NCBI GenBank assembly: GCA_027475525.1
Contig: JAMWFC010000032.1
Coordinates: 1,798,001 to 1,862,000, forward strand
DNA from: Macrolepiota albuminosa
Taxonomy: Eukaryota > Basidiomycota > Agaricomycetes > Agaricales > Agaricaceae
Length of the DNA stretch: 64,000 nt
Direction of reading: 5' to 3'
Part shown: piece after piece, positions 1-11,108 of the stretch
Position numbering within the stretch: position 1 is the first letter of the stretch
Layout of the letters: each line of letters opens with the position of its first letter
Position numbers and translations under genes: made by a program
The notes under the pieces: model-generated
Seen by the model: only the letters and a program-made list of their open reading frames with translations
The model's database searches: none
Told to the model about the DNA's origin: nothing

Positions 1-144
1 CACGACAACAATGAACAATGTCCCACGCCCGCACCCGCCCCGGCACCAGCACCGCCCCCCACGTCCGCCCCGGCCCCTCCGGAACCCAACTTCCGTCGCG
101 ACCTGCCACCCCACTTCGACCTACGAAACCCCCCGCGACCCCCG

Positions 145-1587
145 ATGCAAGTACGACCCTCCCAGGCTGAACGACCCCCGTGCCACCCGGCACCCGACCC
201 AGCACCCGGCCCCCCTCCGATCAACCTGACACCACTGAACCCTCCCCGACTGCCTCCGCCACCCCCAGCCGAACCTCGAGGACGACCCCCAGGCCCTCCA
301 CCCCCGCCGCCCCCTGCGTGGAGACCCGGGCCTCCTCCTGGCAGGAACGAGCCCCCCTGGGACAACGGGCCTCCCAGGCGTGGACCCCCAGGTGAGCCAC
401 CCGGAGGAGGTCCTCCCGGCGGGTGGGGCCCCGCCCTTGGTGCTTTTCCTCCTCAAGGAGGGGGGGGTAATCATTACTACTACTATTACAATGCTGGCCC
501 TCCTCCCCGCAACGCTGCCGGACCGGACGACGCTCACGACGCCCTCGCCCGCGAAGGACGATTGGACATCTAAAAGCCTGACGCTTTCACGGGCCGGGAC
601 CCCCGAAAATGGCGTACCTTCCTCACTCAGTGTCTCAATACATTTCAGGCAAAGCCGCTCACGTTTCAGGTTGACAGCTCCCGGGTGGCCTTTGCCGCAT
701 CATACCTCCAGGGGATCGCCTTCGATCACTACACGGCCCTCATCCAGTTTGACCCCAACAACCCGGCACTCGCTCGCTGGCAAGCCTTCGTCGACGAGTT
801 CTCCGGGAAATTCGGGATATACGACACCATGGCCGAGGCCGAGGACAACCTCTTCAACCTCCGGATGCGCTCTGAAGAACACTTCACTACCTTCATCGTA
901 CGTTTCGAAAAGGAAGCTTACGAGACAGGTTGGAATTACAGCGCCCTCCGGTACGCCCTCCGCCGTGCCCTCCCACAACGTATCAAGGACGTCCTCCGAC
1001 TCGCCCCGAAACAACCCTCCTACGACGGATACAAGGCCCTCGTCATGCAGATCGACCAACGCTACTGGGAAGACCGCAGTGAGTATTCGAACTCCTGACC
1101 CCCCTGGAACTCTAGAGGAGGACCCCCCTGGCCCTCCGGCGAAGCCCCCAACCCCCAAGGTCGAAACCCCGGTTCCCCTGCGTTCCCGGACAGCCGACCC
1201 CTGGTGAGTCGCGGTCCACCCAACGCTAACCCCAGCAGTGGCGCCCGCCCCCAGGCTCAGCTCAACGCCGCCGTGGCCGCCCACGACCCGGGCGACGTGC
1301 CGAACCCTGAGGAACCCCTGGAAGACCCCGAAGACTTCGACTGCGACGACGAACGGGACGAGGAGGCCTTCCGGGCCAACCAGCTTCAAAAGAAGGGACG
1401 ACCCTGGATCGAAGTCCCGACGGATGTGCAGGAACGACGGAGAAGGGAGGGTGTCTGCATACTCTGTGGTGAGAAAGAACATTTCATCTCCGAGTGCCCC
1501 AAACGACAGGTCATGGGACGTGCCACCTGGACCTTCGAAGGGGAGGACGCCACCTACGAGTATTCGGAAAACGACCTGGCAATTTAG
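145..1587 (+). pseudogene. gag: gag of element A (capsid and zinc knuckle), broken by stops
   Basis: One reading frame carries a proline-rich N-terminal part, a short poly-tyrosine motif (NHYYYYYN) near 470-490, a capsid-like segment at about 590-1095 (alpha-helical retrotransposon gag pattern with FAASYLQG and SEEHFTTFIVRFEK), an acidic linker, and a CCHC zinc knuckle at about 1456-1497 (CILCGEKEHFISEC). In-frame stops lie at 571 (TAA), 1096 (TGA) and 1585 (TAG). The first two interrupt clear gag similarity, so this copy cannot make full-length Gag without readthrough. The pol frame is -1 relative to gag and overlaps its end at 1494-1587. Gag would form the particle and bind element RNA. The true start cannot be set because the upstream part is low-complexity and close to the window edge. 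Confidence 0.75.
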
Positions 1588-2310
1588 ACCTGGAAGATGC
1601 CCTAAATCGCGGAATCGACCCCGACGTCTTCTCCGCCCCGGTCTCACACCTTCGCTCTACGACACTCATACAGGACACCCTCACGGCCTACCTACCCTCC
1701 CACTCCTCGCACTTCCTCCTCCTCAAAACCCGCCTCACCCCCTCCGGAACCTCCCTCAACACCCTCGTTGACAGTGGCGCCACCAACAACTTCATCGACG
1801 AAGCATGGTCCACCCTCACCCCGGAACCCGCTCAGCGACTCCCGGTCCCGGTACGGCTCTGCCTCTTCGACGGGGACGCCTCTACGGCAGGGGACATCAC
1901 TCATTTTGTGTGTATGCCCATTACCTTCGCCAACGGACAGACTCACACCCTCCAGATGTTGATAACCAAACTCCACCCTTCCGCACCCCTGGTCCTAGAG
2001 CTCCCGTGGCTCCGAGACACCAATCCCCGCATCGATTGGCGACATCTTACCCTTTGCCTGACCCGGGACCCGACGCCTGACAACCAGCAACTCCCCTTCG
2101 ACATCCCCCACTCTCCGGACCCTACCCCGAAGGACGGGCCTCCACCACCCCCCGGACTCCAGTCCCGTTCATCCCGATCCTTCGTCATCAATGCCAGGCT
2201 GGACGGTGCCCCAGGACCAATATCAGCCCTCATTGACAGCGGAGCCACCAGAGTTTTCATCAGCAACGCTCTCGACCTCCCCCACGACTCCCTCGACCAG
2301 CCCCTCCGCC

Positions 2311-2464
2311 TGCAATGCCTCGACGGCACCCCCTCCTCCTCCGGCCCCATCCAGAGGTCTCACTCAGGACGCGTGACCCTGGACAACTGCAATGCCTCGA
2401 CGGCACCCCCTCCTCCTCCGGCCCCATCCAGAGGTCTCACTCAGGACGCGTGACCCTGGACAAC
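2311..2464. repeat. Exact 77-bp tandem duplication no. 1
   Basis: 2311-2387 is repeated exactly at 2388-2464. It lies inside the second protease-like domain of element A pol and shifts the frame; removing one copy joins the frame before it to the one after it. One of thirteen 77-bp duplications; probably an assembly artefact. Confidence 0.97.
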
Positions 2465-4394
2465 AACTACGAGTTTACCTCCGACTTCCTGGTCACGCGA
2501 CTTCACGAATCGACCCCAATGGTGCTGGGACTACCCTGGCTGTGCGACACGAACCCCGACATCGACTGGAGGACGCTCACCATGACCTTCCCGGGACCCG
2601 AAGACCACCCCTCGACCGCCGTGCACCTCTGGGCCCTAGGGAGCGACCTGGTGCCCGACACCCCCAGTACGACAGCCGCGCCCTCCCCACATACGCCACC
2701 CACGCCCTCGCCCACACCCGGCCAAGTCCGCAAGGTCCCTGATCGACCCCCAAACATTCCTCAGAACAAGTACAAAGGGCCGAACTACCCGGGCCGGTCT
2801 CAGACACACCTCAAACCCGCCCCAGCCGACACACCTGCGACCCCGATCGACCCGGACACACTCGACATCAGGATCATTGGAGCCGCCCCCTTCGCCTGCC
2901 TTATGAAGGATGGAACTCCCATGTTCCAGCTACACACCTCGCCATCTCTCCCAGAAGAGCACCTACGAGGAGACGCTATTCCCCCGGAGAAGAAAACCGA
3001 GGAGCAGATCCTCTGAGAAGTAGTTCCCCCGGAGTACCATGAGTTTGCTGACGTATTCTCCGAAGGAGACGCCAAGGAGATTCCCCCTCATCGTCCCTAC
3101 GACCATACGATCGACCTCGAGGAAGGAGTCGCCCCCCCTTTCGGCAAGGTATACAACATGTCGGAGGTCGAGCTCCGGGCCCTCAAGGACTACCTCGACA
3201 AAATGCTCGGTAAGGGATTCATCCGACCCTCCGCCTCTGCCGCCAGAGCCCCGGTTCTATTCGCCAAGAAGAAGGATGGCTCGCTCCGACTCTGCGTCGA
3301 CTACTGGGGACTCAATAAGATCACCAAGAAGAACCGCTACCCGCTCTCGCTCATCGGCGACCTGGTCGATCGACTCCGCAGCGCCAAGGTCTACACGAAA
3401 ATCGACCTCCGCTCCGGTTACAACAACGTTCGCATCGCCCCAGGACATGAGTGGAAAACCGCGTTCCGCACGCGGTATGGTCTGTTTGAGTACCTTGTAA
3501 TGCCTTTCGGAATGACTAACTCCCCCGCCACGTTCCAATACTTCATGAACGACATCTTCCACGACATGAGCGACGTCTTCGTGATCATCTACCTGGACGA
3601 CATACTTATCTACTCCGACTCGAAGGAAGACCACCAGAAGCATGTCTGGCAAGTCCTCGAACGCCTCTGGGAGCACAATCTCCACACCAAGCCCAAGAAG
3701 TGTTTGTTCCACATGGAAGAGGTCGAGTATCTTGGCGTCATTGTATCCCCGAACGGCGTCTGCATGGATCCCCACAAGGTCGAGGCCATCGTCAACTGGC
3801 CGCAGCCCCGGAACGTGAAGGAAGTACAGTCCTTCCTGGGTTTCGCTAACTTCTACCGGAGGTTTATAGACAACTACTCCGGGATCACGAAACCCCTCAA
3901 CCGGCTCACGCGTAAGGACATCGCCTGGAACTGGGACAGTAAGTGCCAGAGCGTCTTTAACCTGCTCAAGGAGGCTTTCACAGTCGCCCCGGTACTCCGG
4001 CACTACGACCCGGCCCTCCCGATCATCCTGGAATGTGACGCGTCCGACTACGCCATCGCCGGGATCCTCTCACAGATGGAGTCTGACGGTGGGGAGCCCC
4101 GGCCAGTCGCTTTCTACACCCGGTCCATGATCGACGCCGAGCTCAACTACGACATTTACGACAAGGAACTCCTCGCCATCGTCGAAGCCTTCAAGCAATG
4201 GCGGGCCTACCTCGAGGGAGCCCGGCACCGGATCCAGGTCTATTCGGATCATAATAACCTGCAGTACTTCACCACGACCAAACAACTCAGTCGACGACAG
4301 GCCCGATGGTCCGAGATCCTCTCGGAGTACGACTTCACGATCCAGTACCGCCCGGGACGACTTGGTGCCAAGCCCGATGCCCTCACCCGTTGAC

Positions 4395-4548
4395 CGGACG
4401 TCTACCCCAAGAAGTCATTCGAGGCGGAACGCAATGCGTTCAATCATCACGTGGTGATCCCTCCCAAACATCGGACGTCTACCCCAAGAAGTCATTCGAG
4501 GCGGAACGCAATGCGTTCAATCATCACGTGGTGATCCCTCCCAAACAT
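4395..4548. repeat. Exact 77-bp tandem duplication no. 2
   Basis: 4395-4471 is repeated exactly at 4472-4548. It lies between RNase H and integrase of element A pol and changes the reading frame by 77 bases. Confidence 0.97.
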
Positions 4549-6051
4549 TTGAATGCCTTACTGATTTTAAACGAGGAAGGGACCCTGAGTCAGATCCGCC
4601 GCGCCCCCCGAGACAAGTACTTCACCGACCATGACCCCCGCAAACCCCCCGATGGAACCGACCGGGACCCCGCCTTCTCCCTGTCCCCCGACGAAAAACT
4701 CCTCCTCCGGGACGGCCGCATCTACGTCCCAGATCACGCCCGACTTCGCTACAACGTCCTCCGTCAACACCACGACCACAAGCTCCGGGGACATCCTGGA
4801 ATACATAAGACCCTCCAGCTCATCTCCCGGACTTACTTTTGGCCAGGGTTGAAGAAGGACGTGACCCGTTACATTCGATCATGCGAGCCCTGCCTCCGGG
4901 CCAAGGTCCCCCGACACCGACCATACGGACTCCTGAAACCCCTGCCGGTCGGGCGACACCCCTGGTCCTCCATATCTCTGGACCACATTGTCGAACTCCC
5001 GGAATCTGAAGGGTTCGATGCTATTCTCGTCGTTGTGTGCAGGCTAACCAAACAGGGCATCTTCCTACCCTGCCACACCACGGATACCGCCCCGGACTTC
5101 GCCCGGCTGTTCCTCGAGCACGTCTTCGCCAAACATGGACTCCCGGACGACATCGTCTCCGACCGTGGCCCTCTCTTCATGTCCAAGTTTTGGACTTCCC
5201 TGTGTAAGGCACTTGAAGTAAAGACTAACCTCTCTACCGCCTACCACCCCGAAACCGACGGTCAGACCGAAAGGGTCAACCAGTCCCTCGAGCAATACCT
5301 CCGGCTGTACGTCAACTACTTGCAGGACGATTGGCGCACCGAGCTCCCCCTGGCCGAGTTCACCTACAACAACACGCCGCACTCTGCCACCAGGGTATCG
5401 CCTTTCTTTGCCAACAAGGGGTACCATCCTTGACTGACGCTCTCGCTCTGGGACATCCCGTCACACGCCGCCCACGAGGTCGCCCGGGATCTCCAGTCTC
5501 TTCACGAGTTTCTCCGGGAAGAAATCGACACCGCGAACCAGGCCTATGCGAAACACGCCGACCGAAAACGGAAAGACACCCCCGACTGGTCCCCCGGGAC
5601 TAAGGTATGGTTGGATCGACGCCACCTCCACACCCGCCGGCCCTCCCCAAAACTCGATCACAAGCGCCTTGGCCCATTCAAGATCTTGAAGAAGGTCTCA
5701 TCCCACGCCTACAAGATCGAGCTCCCCCCGGGACTTAAAGGCCTGCACCCGGTATTCCACGTCCGCCTCCTAGAACGGCACCCCCCGGATCCCTTCTCTG
5801 AACGACGACCTGAACCCCCTCCTCCGGTCGAAGTCAAGGACGAGTACCACTACAAGGTCGAAGACATCCTCGACTCCCGGAACATCCGCGGACGACCCCA
5901 CTTTCTCGTACGATGGAAGGGATACGGCCCAGAAGACGACACTTGGAAACCGCGCCGGAACCTCGAAGGCGCCCTCGACAAACTCCGGGATTTCCAGCAA
6001 CGGCACCCGGGAAACGACCTCCCCGGGCGCAGGACTCACAGAGGGCAGTAG

Positions 6052-6312
6052 TGGGCATCACCCCCGCCTCTGGACTCAGTAGGGATTCAACTCCCACGTA
6101 TACTTTCTACCTTCCTTTCAGGATCTTACTCCCTTTTGTTACCTTTTTTCAGCAGCACCCCGGATTCTGGGCAAGGTGCTCTTCCCGGTTCCCCCGTCAT
6201 TTTACTTATGCTGTTTTGACTACGGAAGACCAAGTATATACATTTTCTTTATAAGTACAGTATTCTACAAGCTAACAGGACGCAAACTACAAGAAAGTAC
6301 AAGGCGCCGCCC
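6052..6312. other. Spacer between pol and the convergent antisense gene
   Basis: A 261-bp segment between the pol stop and the stop codon of the antisense gene. It is less GC-rich than its surroundings, with T-rich runs and an AT-rich stretch at 6220-6270. It separates two convergent reading frames, so it may hold 3' ends and terminators for both. No ORF was found. Confidence 0.5.
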
Positions 6313-8049
6313 CTAATCGGAACCCCCCTCGCCATCCCCTCCCCCCGGCCAACCTCGGAAGCCCTCCTCCATCCCCTCCGGCCCGTGCTCCCACCACACC
6401 TCCTCGGCCAGCATCTCCCAGGACGGGAGGGGCTCACCCTCATCCAGCACCCGCTCGAACCAGGACCCTGGGACAGGTACGTTTCTTCGCCGGTGCGCGG
6501 CCACCAACCGCCCCAGGAGATCCAGTCTGCACTCCATCCTGGGGGTCGTCACCTCTGGGTGATGCCCCTCCTGGAACGAAGCCAGCGCCGTGGCAACCCC
6601 ATCCAGGAGCAGACGGTGCTCCCGGGCCCAACCTGAAGGAGTCAGCAGGAAGATTGAATCTGGCAACGGAGGACTTACTCAAAGATGCCATACGCGCGAC
6701 TACCACGTCGCGACGCAGGCCTTCCACCAACTCCTGCCCCAAAGGGATCCTCTCCGGGATCCTCACTCCCTGCCTCAGCCTCGCCTGTAACGCCTCCAGC
6801 CCGGCCTCCCCTTCTTCCTGGGCAACCCTGGCCTCCCGATCCCCCTCCGGGCTCCTTCCGACCGCTGCCTCCTCCCTCACCCCCTCCTCGTGGCCCCCCT
6901 CCTCTCGCCTGACCTGCCCCTGCAGGGTCTCGACTTCGCCCACTAGGAGGCCCCCACCCCCTCCTCGTGGCCCCCCTCCTCTCGCCTGACCTGCCCCTGC
7001 AGGGTCTCGACTTCGCCCACTAGGAGGCCCCCAGACAGGGGGGAAAACACCGCCGGGGATAGGTGCGGGGGAGATATCAGGGAAGGGGTCCCCAGGAACA
7101 GGCGCGCCCTCTTGGGAGGCCCCGGGGAGGGACTGGGCGACGCCCGCCGCTTCCCCTTGTCCAGGTGCCCCCCCTGCCCCCGGGCGACGGACCGAGGGGC
7201 CCGGCACGTGATCAACACCACGGGCCGGCCCCGGCCCCCCACCCGGGCGACCCCCCACTGGGCACCTCCGCGGGCGCTGCAGGCCCCTCCCCCACCGGCT
7301 CCACCGCCTCCCCCGCCGGCTCCACCACCCAATCGCGCTCCTCAACCCCCATCCTCCAGGTAATTCCCCCCAGCGGCCATCCCTGCTCCCGGGCGACAGA
7401 ACGTGCCCTCCACAGCGCCGACACGGAACAGCGCTCATGATTGAGGCGGCAAGCCTTGCACACGGCCGTGTCCTGGCAGGACGAGGGGCTCGGAACTTCG
7501 AAGGTGCAGAGCACCCTTCGGCGGGCGCAGTGCAAGCACTGCACCGAAGTCAGCAATAGGGATCATAGGTAGGGCACAACTCACCGGTCCGTTACTCACG
7601 CACCAAGCATGAGTAGGCAGTCCCCGGGGCCTCTCCAGGGCCTCCTCAAACAGCTCCTGTGTGGCGCCTGCCCACGCGACACGTTGTCCCTCCGGGACCT
7701 CTGCCACGGTACGGTCCCTATCGCCATCCGGGAGCGGCAAAAATGAGGGGCAGGCAATCTCAGGCGGGGAGGGGGCTGGGGATGAGGAGGGCGTACGGTC
7801 ATCCACGCGAAAGTCAGCGCGGGGCGACTCGGATAGGGCTCCGGGGGGGCGCTGGGGCCAGCCTCGGGAATAGACTCTGGGAGTCGGCTGAGACCCGCCT
7901 CCGGGGCCGGAATGTTGCGTTGTTCTGAAAAGGAAAGGTCAGTGGGGTAAAGGGGTGGCGCGGGAGTACTCATGTTGCTCAACGAGCGCCACCACGCGCT
8001 CCCAGTCAAGATGAGCCCGGTAACATGTGTCCCGGGCTTCCCACGCCAT
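6313..8049 (-). CDS. Antisense spliced gene inside element A: zinc-cluster-like Cys protein (about 502 aa)
   Basis: Four-exon model on the minus strand: 8049-7970, 7924-7600, 7538-6679, 6632-6313. Introns are 45, 61 and 46 bases, each with a GT donor, an AG acceptor and a CTGAC branch-like site. The predicted start is ATG at 8049 (MAWEARDTCYRAH...). Exon 3 opens with CX2CX6C, then CX5CX2CX6C, at about residues 135-172. This resembles a fungal Zn2Cys6 cluster with a long linker. A Pro/Ser/Gly-rich and basic middle (DKGKRRA) follows, then a charged helical part, and a C-terminal part with SWFERVLDEGE and EVWWEHGPEG. Two flaws exist: a one-base frame change in a G-run near 7230-7300, and a 77-bp duplication at 6879. 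Allowing for both, the exons total a multiple of three. The gene lies between pol and the LTR in the opposite sense. Its function is unknown; DNA binding is a guess from the cysteines. Confidence 0.72.
6878..7032. repeat. Exact 77-bp tandem duplication no. 3
   Basis: Period 77 (6879 matches 6956). It lies within exon 3 of the antisense gene and breaks its frame; the frames on either side join if one copy is removed. Confidence 0.97.
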
Positions 8050-8312
8050 GAGGGGCGCGACCTTGTTCGTTTGCGGGGGTGTCGGCGAATGCGTTGGTGT
8101 TCGCGACAGTTGAGTTTGATGGTAAAAAAATTTTTTTGTTACGTGGCAGGGCAGGCGCCGGTTCCCACACTCAGGTCCGGTCCAAACCTCTGGCTATGCG
8201 CGCCTTGGAGGGTCTCGGCGCTGAGGGGGGGGTGATGTCACGACCCCTCCCCCCCAGAACCTCCCCGGGACACCCCCGGAGCCGGAGGGTCTCGGCGCTG
8301 AGGGGGGGGTGA
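8050..8312. promoter_or_regulatory. Region upstream of antisense gene, polypurine tract and LTR junction
   Basis: Holds the presumed promoter of the antisense gene and the G-rich polypurine tract GAGGGGGGGGTGA (ending at 8235, repeated to 8312 by the 77-bp duplication) directly before the LTR start TGTCACGACC. The tract is the expected primer for plus-strand DNA synthesis. Because of the duplication the LTR start appears twice, at 8236 and 8313. Confidence 0.7.
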
Positions 8313-8360
8313 TGTCACGACCCCTCCCCCCCAGAACCTCCCCGGGACACCCCCGGAGCC
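8207..8360. repeat. Exact 77-bp tandem duplication no. 4
   Basis: 8207-8283 is repeated at 8284-8360. It spans the polypurine tract and the first bases of the 3' LTR of element A. Confidence 0.97.
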
Positions 8361-8401
8361 CTGCCCGGGAACCTCTTCCGTCAATCCCACAGCGCACCCC
8401 G

Positions 8402-8559
8402 CCCCCACAGCTGCCGACGCCGCCATCACACGCATCAATGACCGCCATCAGCCGTCAACGATCGCCATCAGCCAGCCCCCCCCACAGCTGCCGACGCCGC
8501 CATCACACGCATCAATGACCGCCATCAGCCGTCAACGATCGCCATCAGCCAGCCCCCCC
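8402..8559. repeat. Exact 77-bp tandem duplication no. 5
   Basis: 8402-8478 is repeated from 8479. It lies within the 3' LTR of element A. Confidence 0.97.
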
Positions 8560-8942
8560 GGGACCCCTGCATCACGGACCCCAGGATCAACTGCCATCAA
8601 TGATCGGATCACGCGGCTCGCATCTGGCCATCACGCATCACGCCCCATGCATCACGACTCCCTCCACGCCAATTGATCGCACGTCCCCACACGCGCGATC
8701 CCGGTATACAGTCCCTGACCGCTACTCAATGACCCCCAGAACTCATCCCAGACACCCCGGAATCCCGAGACACGATCTGTAGTACTTATAGTGTAGTTCT
8801 CCGCTGTATTTGCTAGTCTTGATATTACATACACTGTTACTTTGCTTTACTTGGATTGTTGCGTGCCCTCTATTTGACTGGTACGCATTGACTGGCACGC
8901 TTGACTGGCACGCTTGGATATTCGCGTGCTCTAAGACTGGTA

Positions 8943-9097
8943 CGCACTTCGCGACTTTAACTTACTAACTTGGTCTCGTCTTAGAACCTCCGGTTCACGA
9001 CTCGACCCCCACCCGAACTCGCACTTCGCGACTTTAACTTACTAACTTGGTCTCGTCTTAGAACCTCCGGTTCACGACTCGACCCCCACCCGAACTC
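8943..9097. repeat. Exact 77-bp tandem duplication no. 6
   Basis: 8944-9020 is repeated at 9021-9097. It lies within the 3' LTR of element A. Confidence 0.97.
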
Positions 9098-9278
9098 CCC
9101 CGTTACCCACCACCCAAAACCCCCGGACTAAGTCCCCTCTCCTGGGATTTCCCTGTCCACGTCTTGAACCCCGGAGTCCTAGCCCCGGAGTTCCAGACAC
9201 CCGAGTATCCGTGGGTCAAGTCCGCATTGTAAGGGCGATTGCTTTCCCGGAAAGCCCCCGACTCAGCGGAACCTGACA

Positions 9279-10050
9279 AATGCAAGTATCTCTGAGGCTA
9301 CAGGGTATGCACCCTTTGAGCTTGATAGAGAGTACATACCCTCCATGCTGCACAAAATTTGTGCAGACATAGCTGTCCATCAAGGGGTGATTGAGTTTGC
9401 CAGGCAAGCCCTGTAGAATATTGCATCTGCACACAATGCTATCATTGAAACGCAAGTCTTTCAGATGAAAAATGCCAATCATCATAAGCAGAGGGATTCA
9501 CCTATATCAGTAGGAGTGTTGGTCTATCTGTCAACACATAATCTGAGGCTGCTTAAAAGATGGGCAAGTAAACTCTGCCCAAAATGGATAGGCCCATACC
9601 GCATACTAGATGCAGAACCTAGTACCTCCAACTATGTACTGGAGCTGTCACAGTCATTACAGAAATGATGTATTGTTCCAAAGTTCTATGTGTCGCTGCT
9701 GCAACTGTATGACACATCTGACAACATGTTGTTCCCTAACAAAGCAACCCCAGGCCCCTATGACTTTGGGGCAGGGGACAACAACAAATAGTTTGTCAAG
9801 TGCATAATCAGGCACCAGTGGACTGAGCAAAATACACTTGAGTTTGAGGTACATTGATTCCTTGGGGACACAACATGGAAGCCATACTCCCATTGCTCCA
9901 AGCTAGCAGCATTTGACCACTATTTGGAGTTGAAGGGTGTTAAGCACCCACATCAGTTAGATAAGTGTGCCAGCACCTAATTTGATCAGCAGTGCCAATT
10001 GCAGCCTTAGCTGAGTTGGTCAGCAACTGTGGCTAAGACATGTCTTAAAT
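9279..10050 (+). pseudogene. pol: Integrase C-terminal and chromo-like end of gypsy C copy 1
   Basis: Reads the end of the integrase core (SISEATGYAPFELDREY) and the post-core basic segment (GVLVYLSTHNLRL, CPKWIGPYRILDAEPST). A chromodomain-like stretch follows near 9800-9950 (FVKCIIRHQWTEQNTLEFEV..., DTTWKPYSHCSKLAAF). Stops at several places (for example in ARQAL*NIAS and LSQSLQK*) show that it is dead. It aligns segment by segment with the minus-strand copy at 52080-52760. The N-terminal integrase, RT and protease are not in the window for this copy because element A inserted just before the SISEATG segment. Confidence 0.85.
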
Positions 10051-10643
10051 TCAAAATTTCTTTTTTCCCTTTCTTTCCTCAACCATGGACAACATGCCCA
10101 TGGACCCAATTGAGCAGCAGCAGCAGCAGAACACATCTGAGTTTTTGCTGTTGGGCATACTGTTGGCTGAAGGAGGGAGATGGCTCCCCCACTTACTCTC
10201 TCCCACTTACCCAAAATGTGCCTCAGTGGGGACAATTGCAACAGGCTGTGGGCTTCCCACAGCAGCAGCAACAACCAGTTGCAGGCTACCCAGTGGCTAT
10301 CCACTACAACAACTCATGCAGGGCAATTTTATGCCTCAAAATATACCCATAGGCAGTTTTCTGCCTCGTCAGACAATAGTGGGTGCTTATGTGCCACATC
10401 ATGCTGAGGCCCAACTCCAGCAAGTCCTATACAGGGGGCTATTTAGCCTCCAAGCAATGCCAGGATGGGGGCAAACTCTAGTAATGGCAAGAGGAACAAT
10501 GGGACCGCCATCCCAGCACACTATCCAGATATGGCTAATGCACTGGGAATGATGCCATTCTCCCCAGCTTGGATGGGAGCTTGTCAGGGGACTCCTCATT
10601 TCTTTCTTCCTTCACTCCTTATCTCTTCACTCTTCTTTCATTT

Positions 10644-10797
10644 ATTCTCTTATTTCTTCTGACATTATCTCATTTTACTGTCTCTATTCTTTCAACACTA
10701 TCTGTTAGTACTATTCTCAGATTCTCTTATTTCTTCTGACATTATCTCATTTTACTGTCTCTATTCTTTCAACACTATCTGTTAGTACTATTCTCAG
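10644..10797. repeat. Exact 77-bp tandem duplication no. 7
   Basis: 10644-10720 is repeated at 10721-10797. It lies within the solo LTR B. Confidence 0.97.
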
Positions 10798-11108
10798 CCT
10801 TTAAGGTGCTCTGATTCTTTAGCTACCATTCAGACAAGTGTGGGCCCCTCAGCACCGCTTCCAGACCGCTTACATAAGCCAGAGTTTGCCAGAGTTTGCC
10901 CCTTATTTGTGCAATTGTTTGTGTAGGCAATTTTTGAGTTTTTAAGGTTTTGTTGTACTGTACAGTTGTTTCCCATGCTTCAGAGGCCCCAGAAGCATCC
11001 AACCTGGCATAGGGAATCTCTAGACTTGTTCTCTTTGGATCTCCCTCTGCCAGGTGAGTAGTTATTATGATATTGTCAGTACATACTCTAATATACTTTG
11101 GATCTTCC

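Larger units (their letters stand above)
1494..6051 (+). pseudogene. pol: pol of element A: two protease-like domains, RT, RNase H, integrase, chromodomain
   Basis: Domains in order: a first retropepsin-like DSGAT at 1770-1784, a second DSGAT near 2231-2245, RT at about 3140-3700 with YLDDILIYS near 3590, RNase H at about 4020-4390, integrase zinc finger (HH...CEPC) at about 4765-4900, integrase core with D (SLDHIVEL), D (SDRGPLF) and E (ERVNQSLEQ) at about 4975-5300, and a C-terminal chromodomain at about 5845-6010 ([13 protein letters not shown]). Stops at 3014, 4391 and 5431 are TGA where the family has Arg, fitting CGA to TGA change. Two exact 77-bp tandem duplications (2311 and 4395) shift the frame and look like assembly errors; without them the frames join. 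The chromodomain suggests targeting to H3K9-methylated chromatin, as known for chromoviruses. Confidence 0.88.
1..9278 (+). mobile_element. Ty3/gypsy chromovirus, element A (5' end outside window)
   Basis: Long CpG-rich LTR retrotransposon reading gag, protease, RT, RNase H, integrase, chromodomain, then an antisense spliced gene, a G-rich polypurine tract and a 3' LTR ending at 9278. The right boundary is sharp: from 9279 the sequence becomes the CpG-poor integrase of another gypsy element. The first five host bases, AATGC, should be one copy of the target duplication; the other lies left of the window. The LTR at 8313-9278 cannot be a solo LTR, because the sequence on its left is a polypurine tract and not the interrupted integrase. 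Internal DNA up to at least the antisense gene therefore belongs to this element. Assigning the gag-pol at 1-6051 to the same element is an inference from continuity, base composition and gene order. Confidence 0.8.
8313..9278 (+). repeat. 3' LTR of element A
   Basis: Begins TGTCACGACCCC and ends GGAACCTGACA, a TG...CA pair with short inverted ends. Three solo copies of the same family occur at 11109-11884 (-), 13284-14076 (+) and 54564-55295 (-). This copy is 966 bp as given, or about 812 bp after discounting two 77-bp duplications inside it. It is rich in CpG, while the solo copies show TG or CA at many of those sites, so this is the youngest or least decayed copy. Confidence 0.9.

Noticed and set aside
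3257..4003. Long minus-strand ORF opposite the element A RT
   Set aside because: It mirrors the RT frame in GC-rich DNA and has no motif; a shadow of the coding strand. The antisense gene at 6313-8049 was accepted only because it has introns, a start and a Cys pattern and lies outside pol.
8236..9278. Solo LTR interpretation for the LTR A at 8.2-9.3 kb
   Set aside because: The left flank is a polypurine tract and internal element DNA, not the interrupted gypsy C integrase; therefore it is a 3' LTR.
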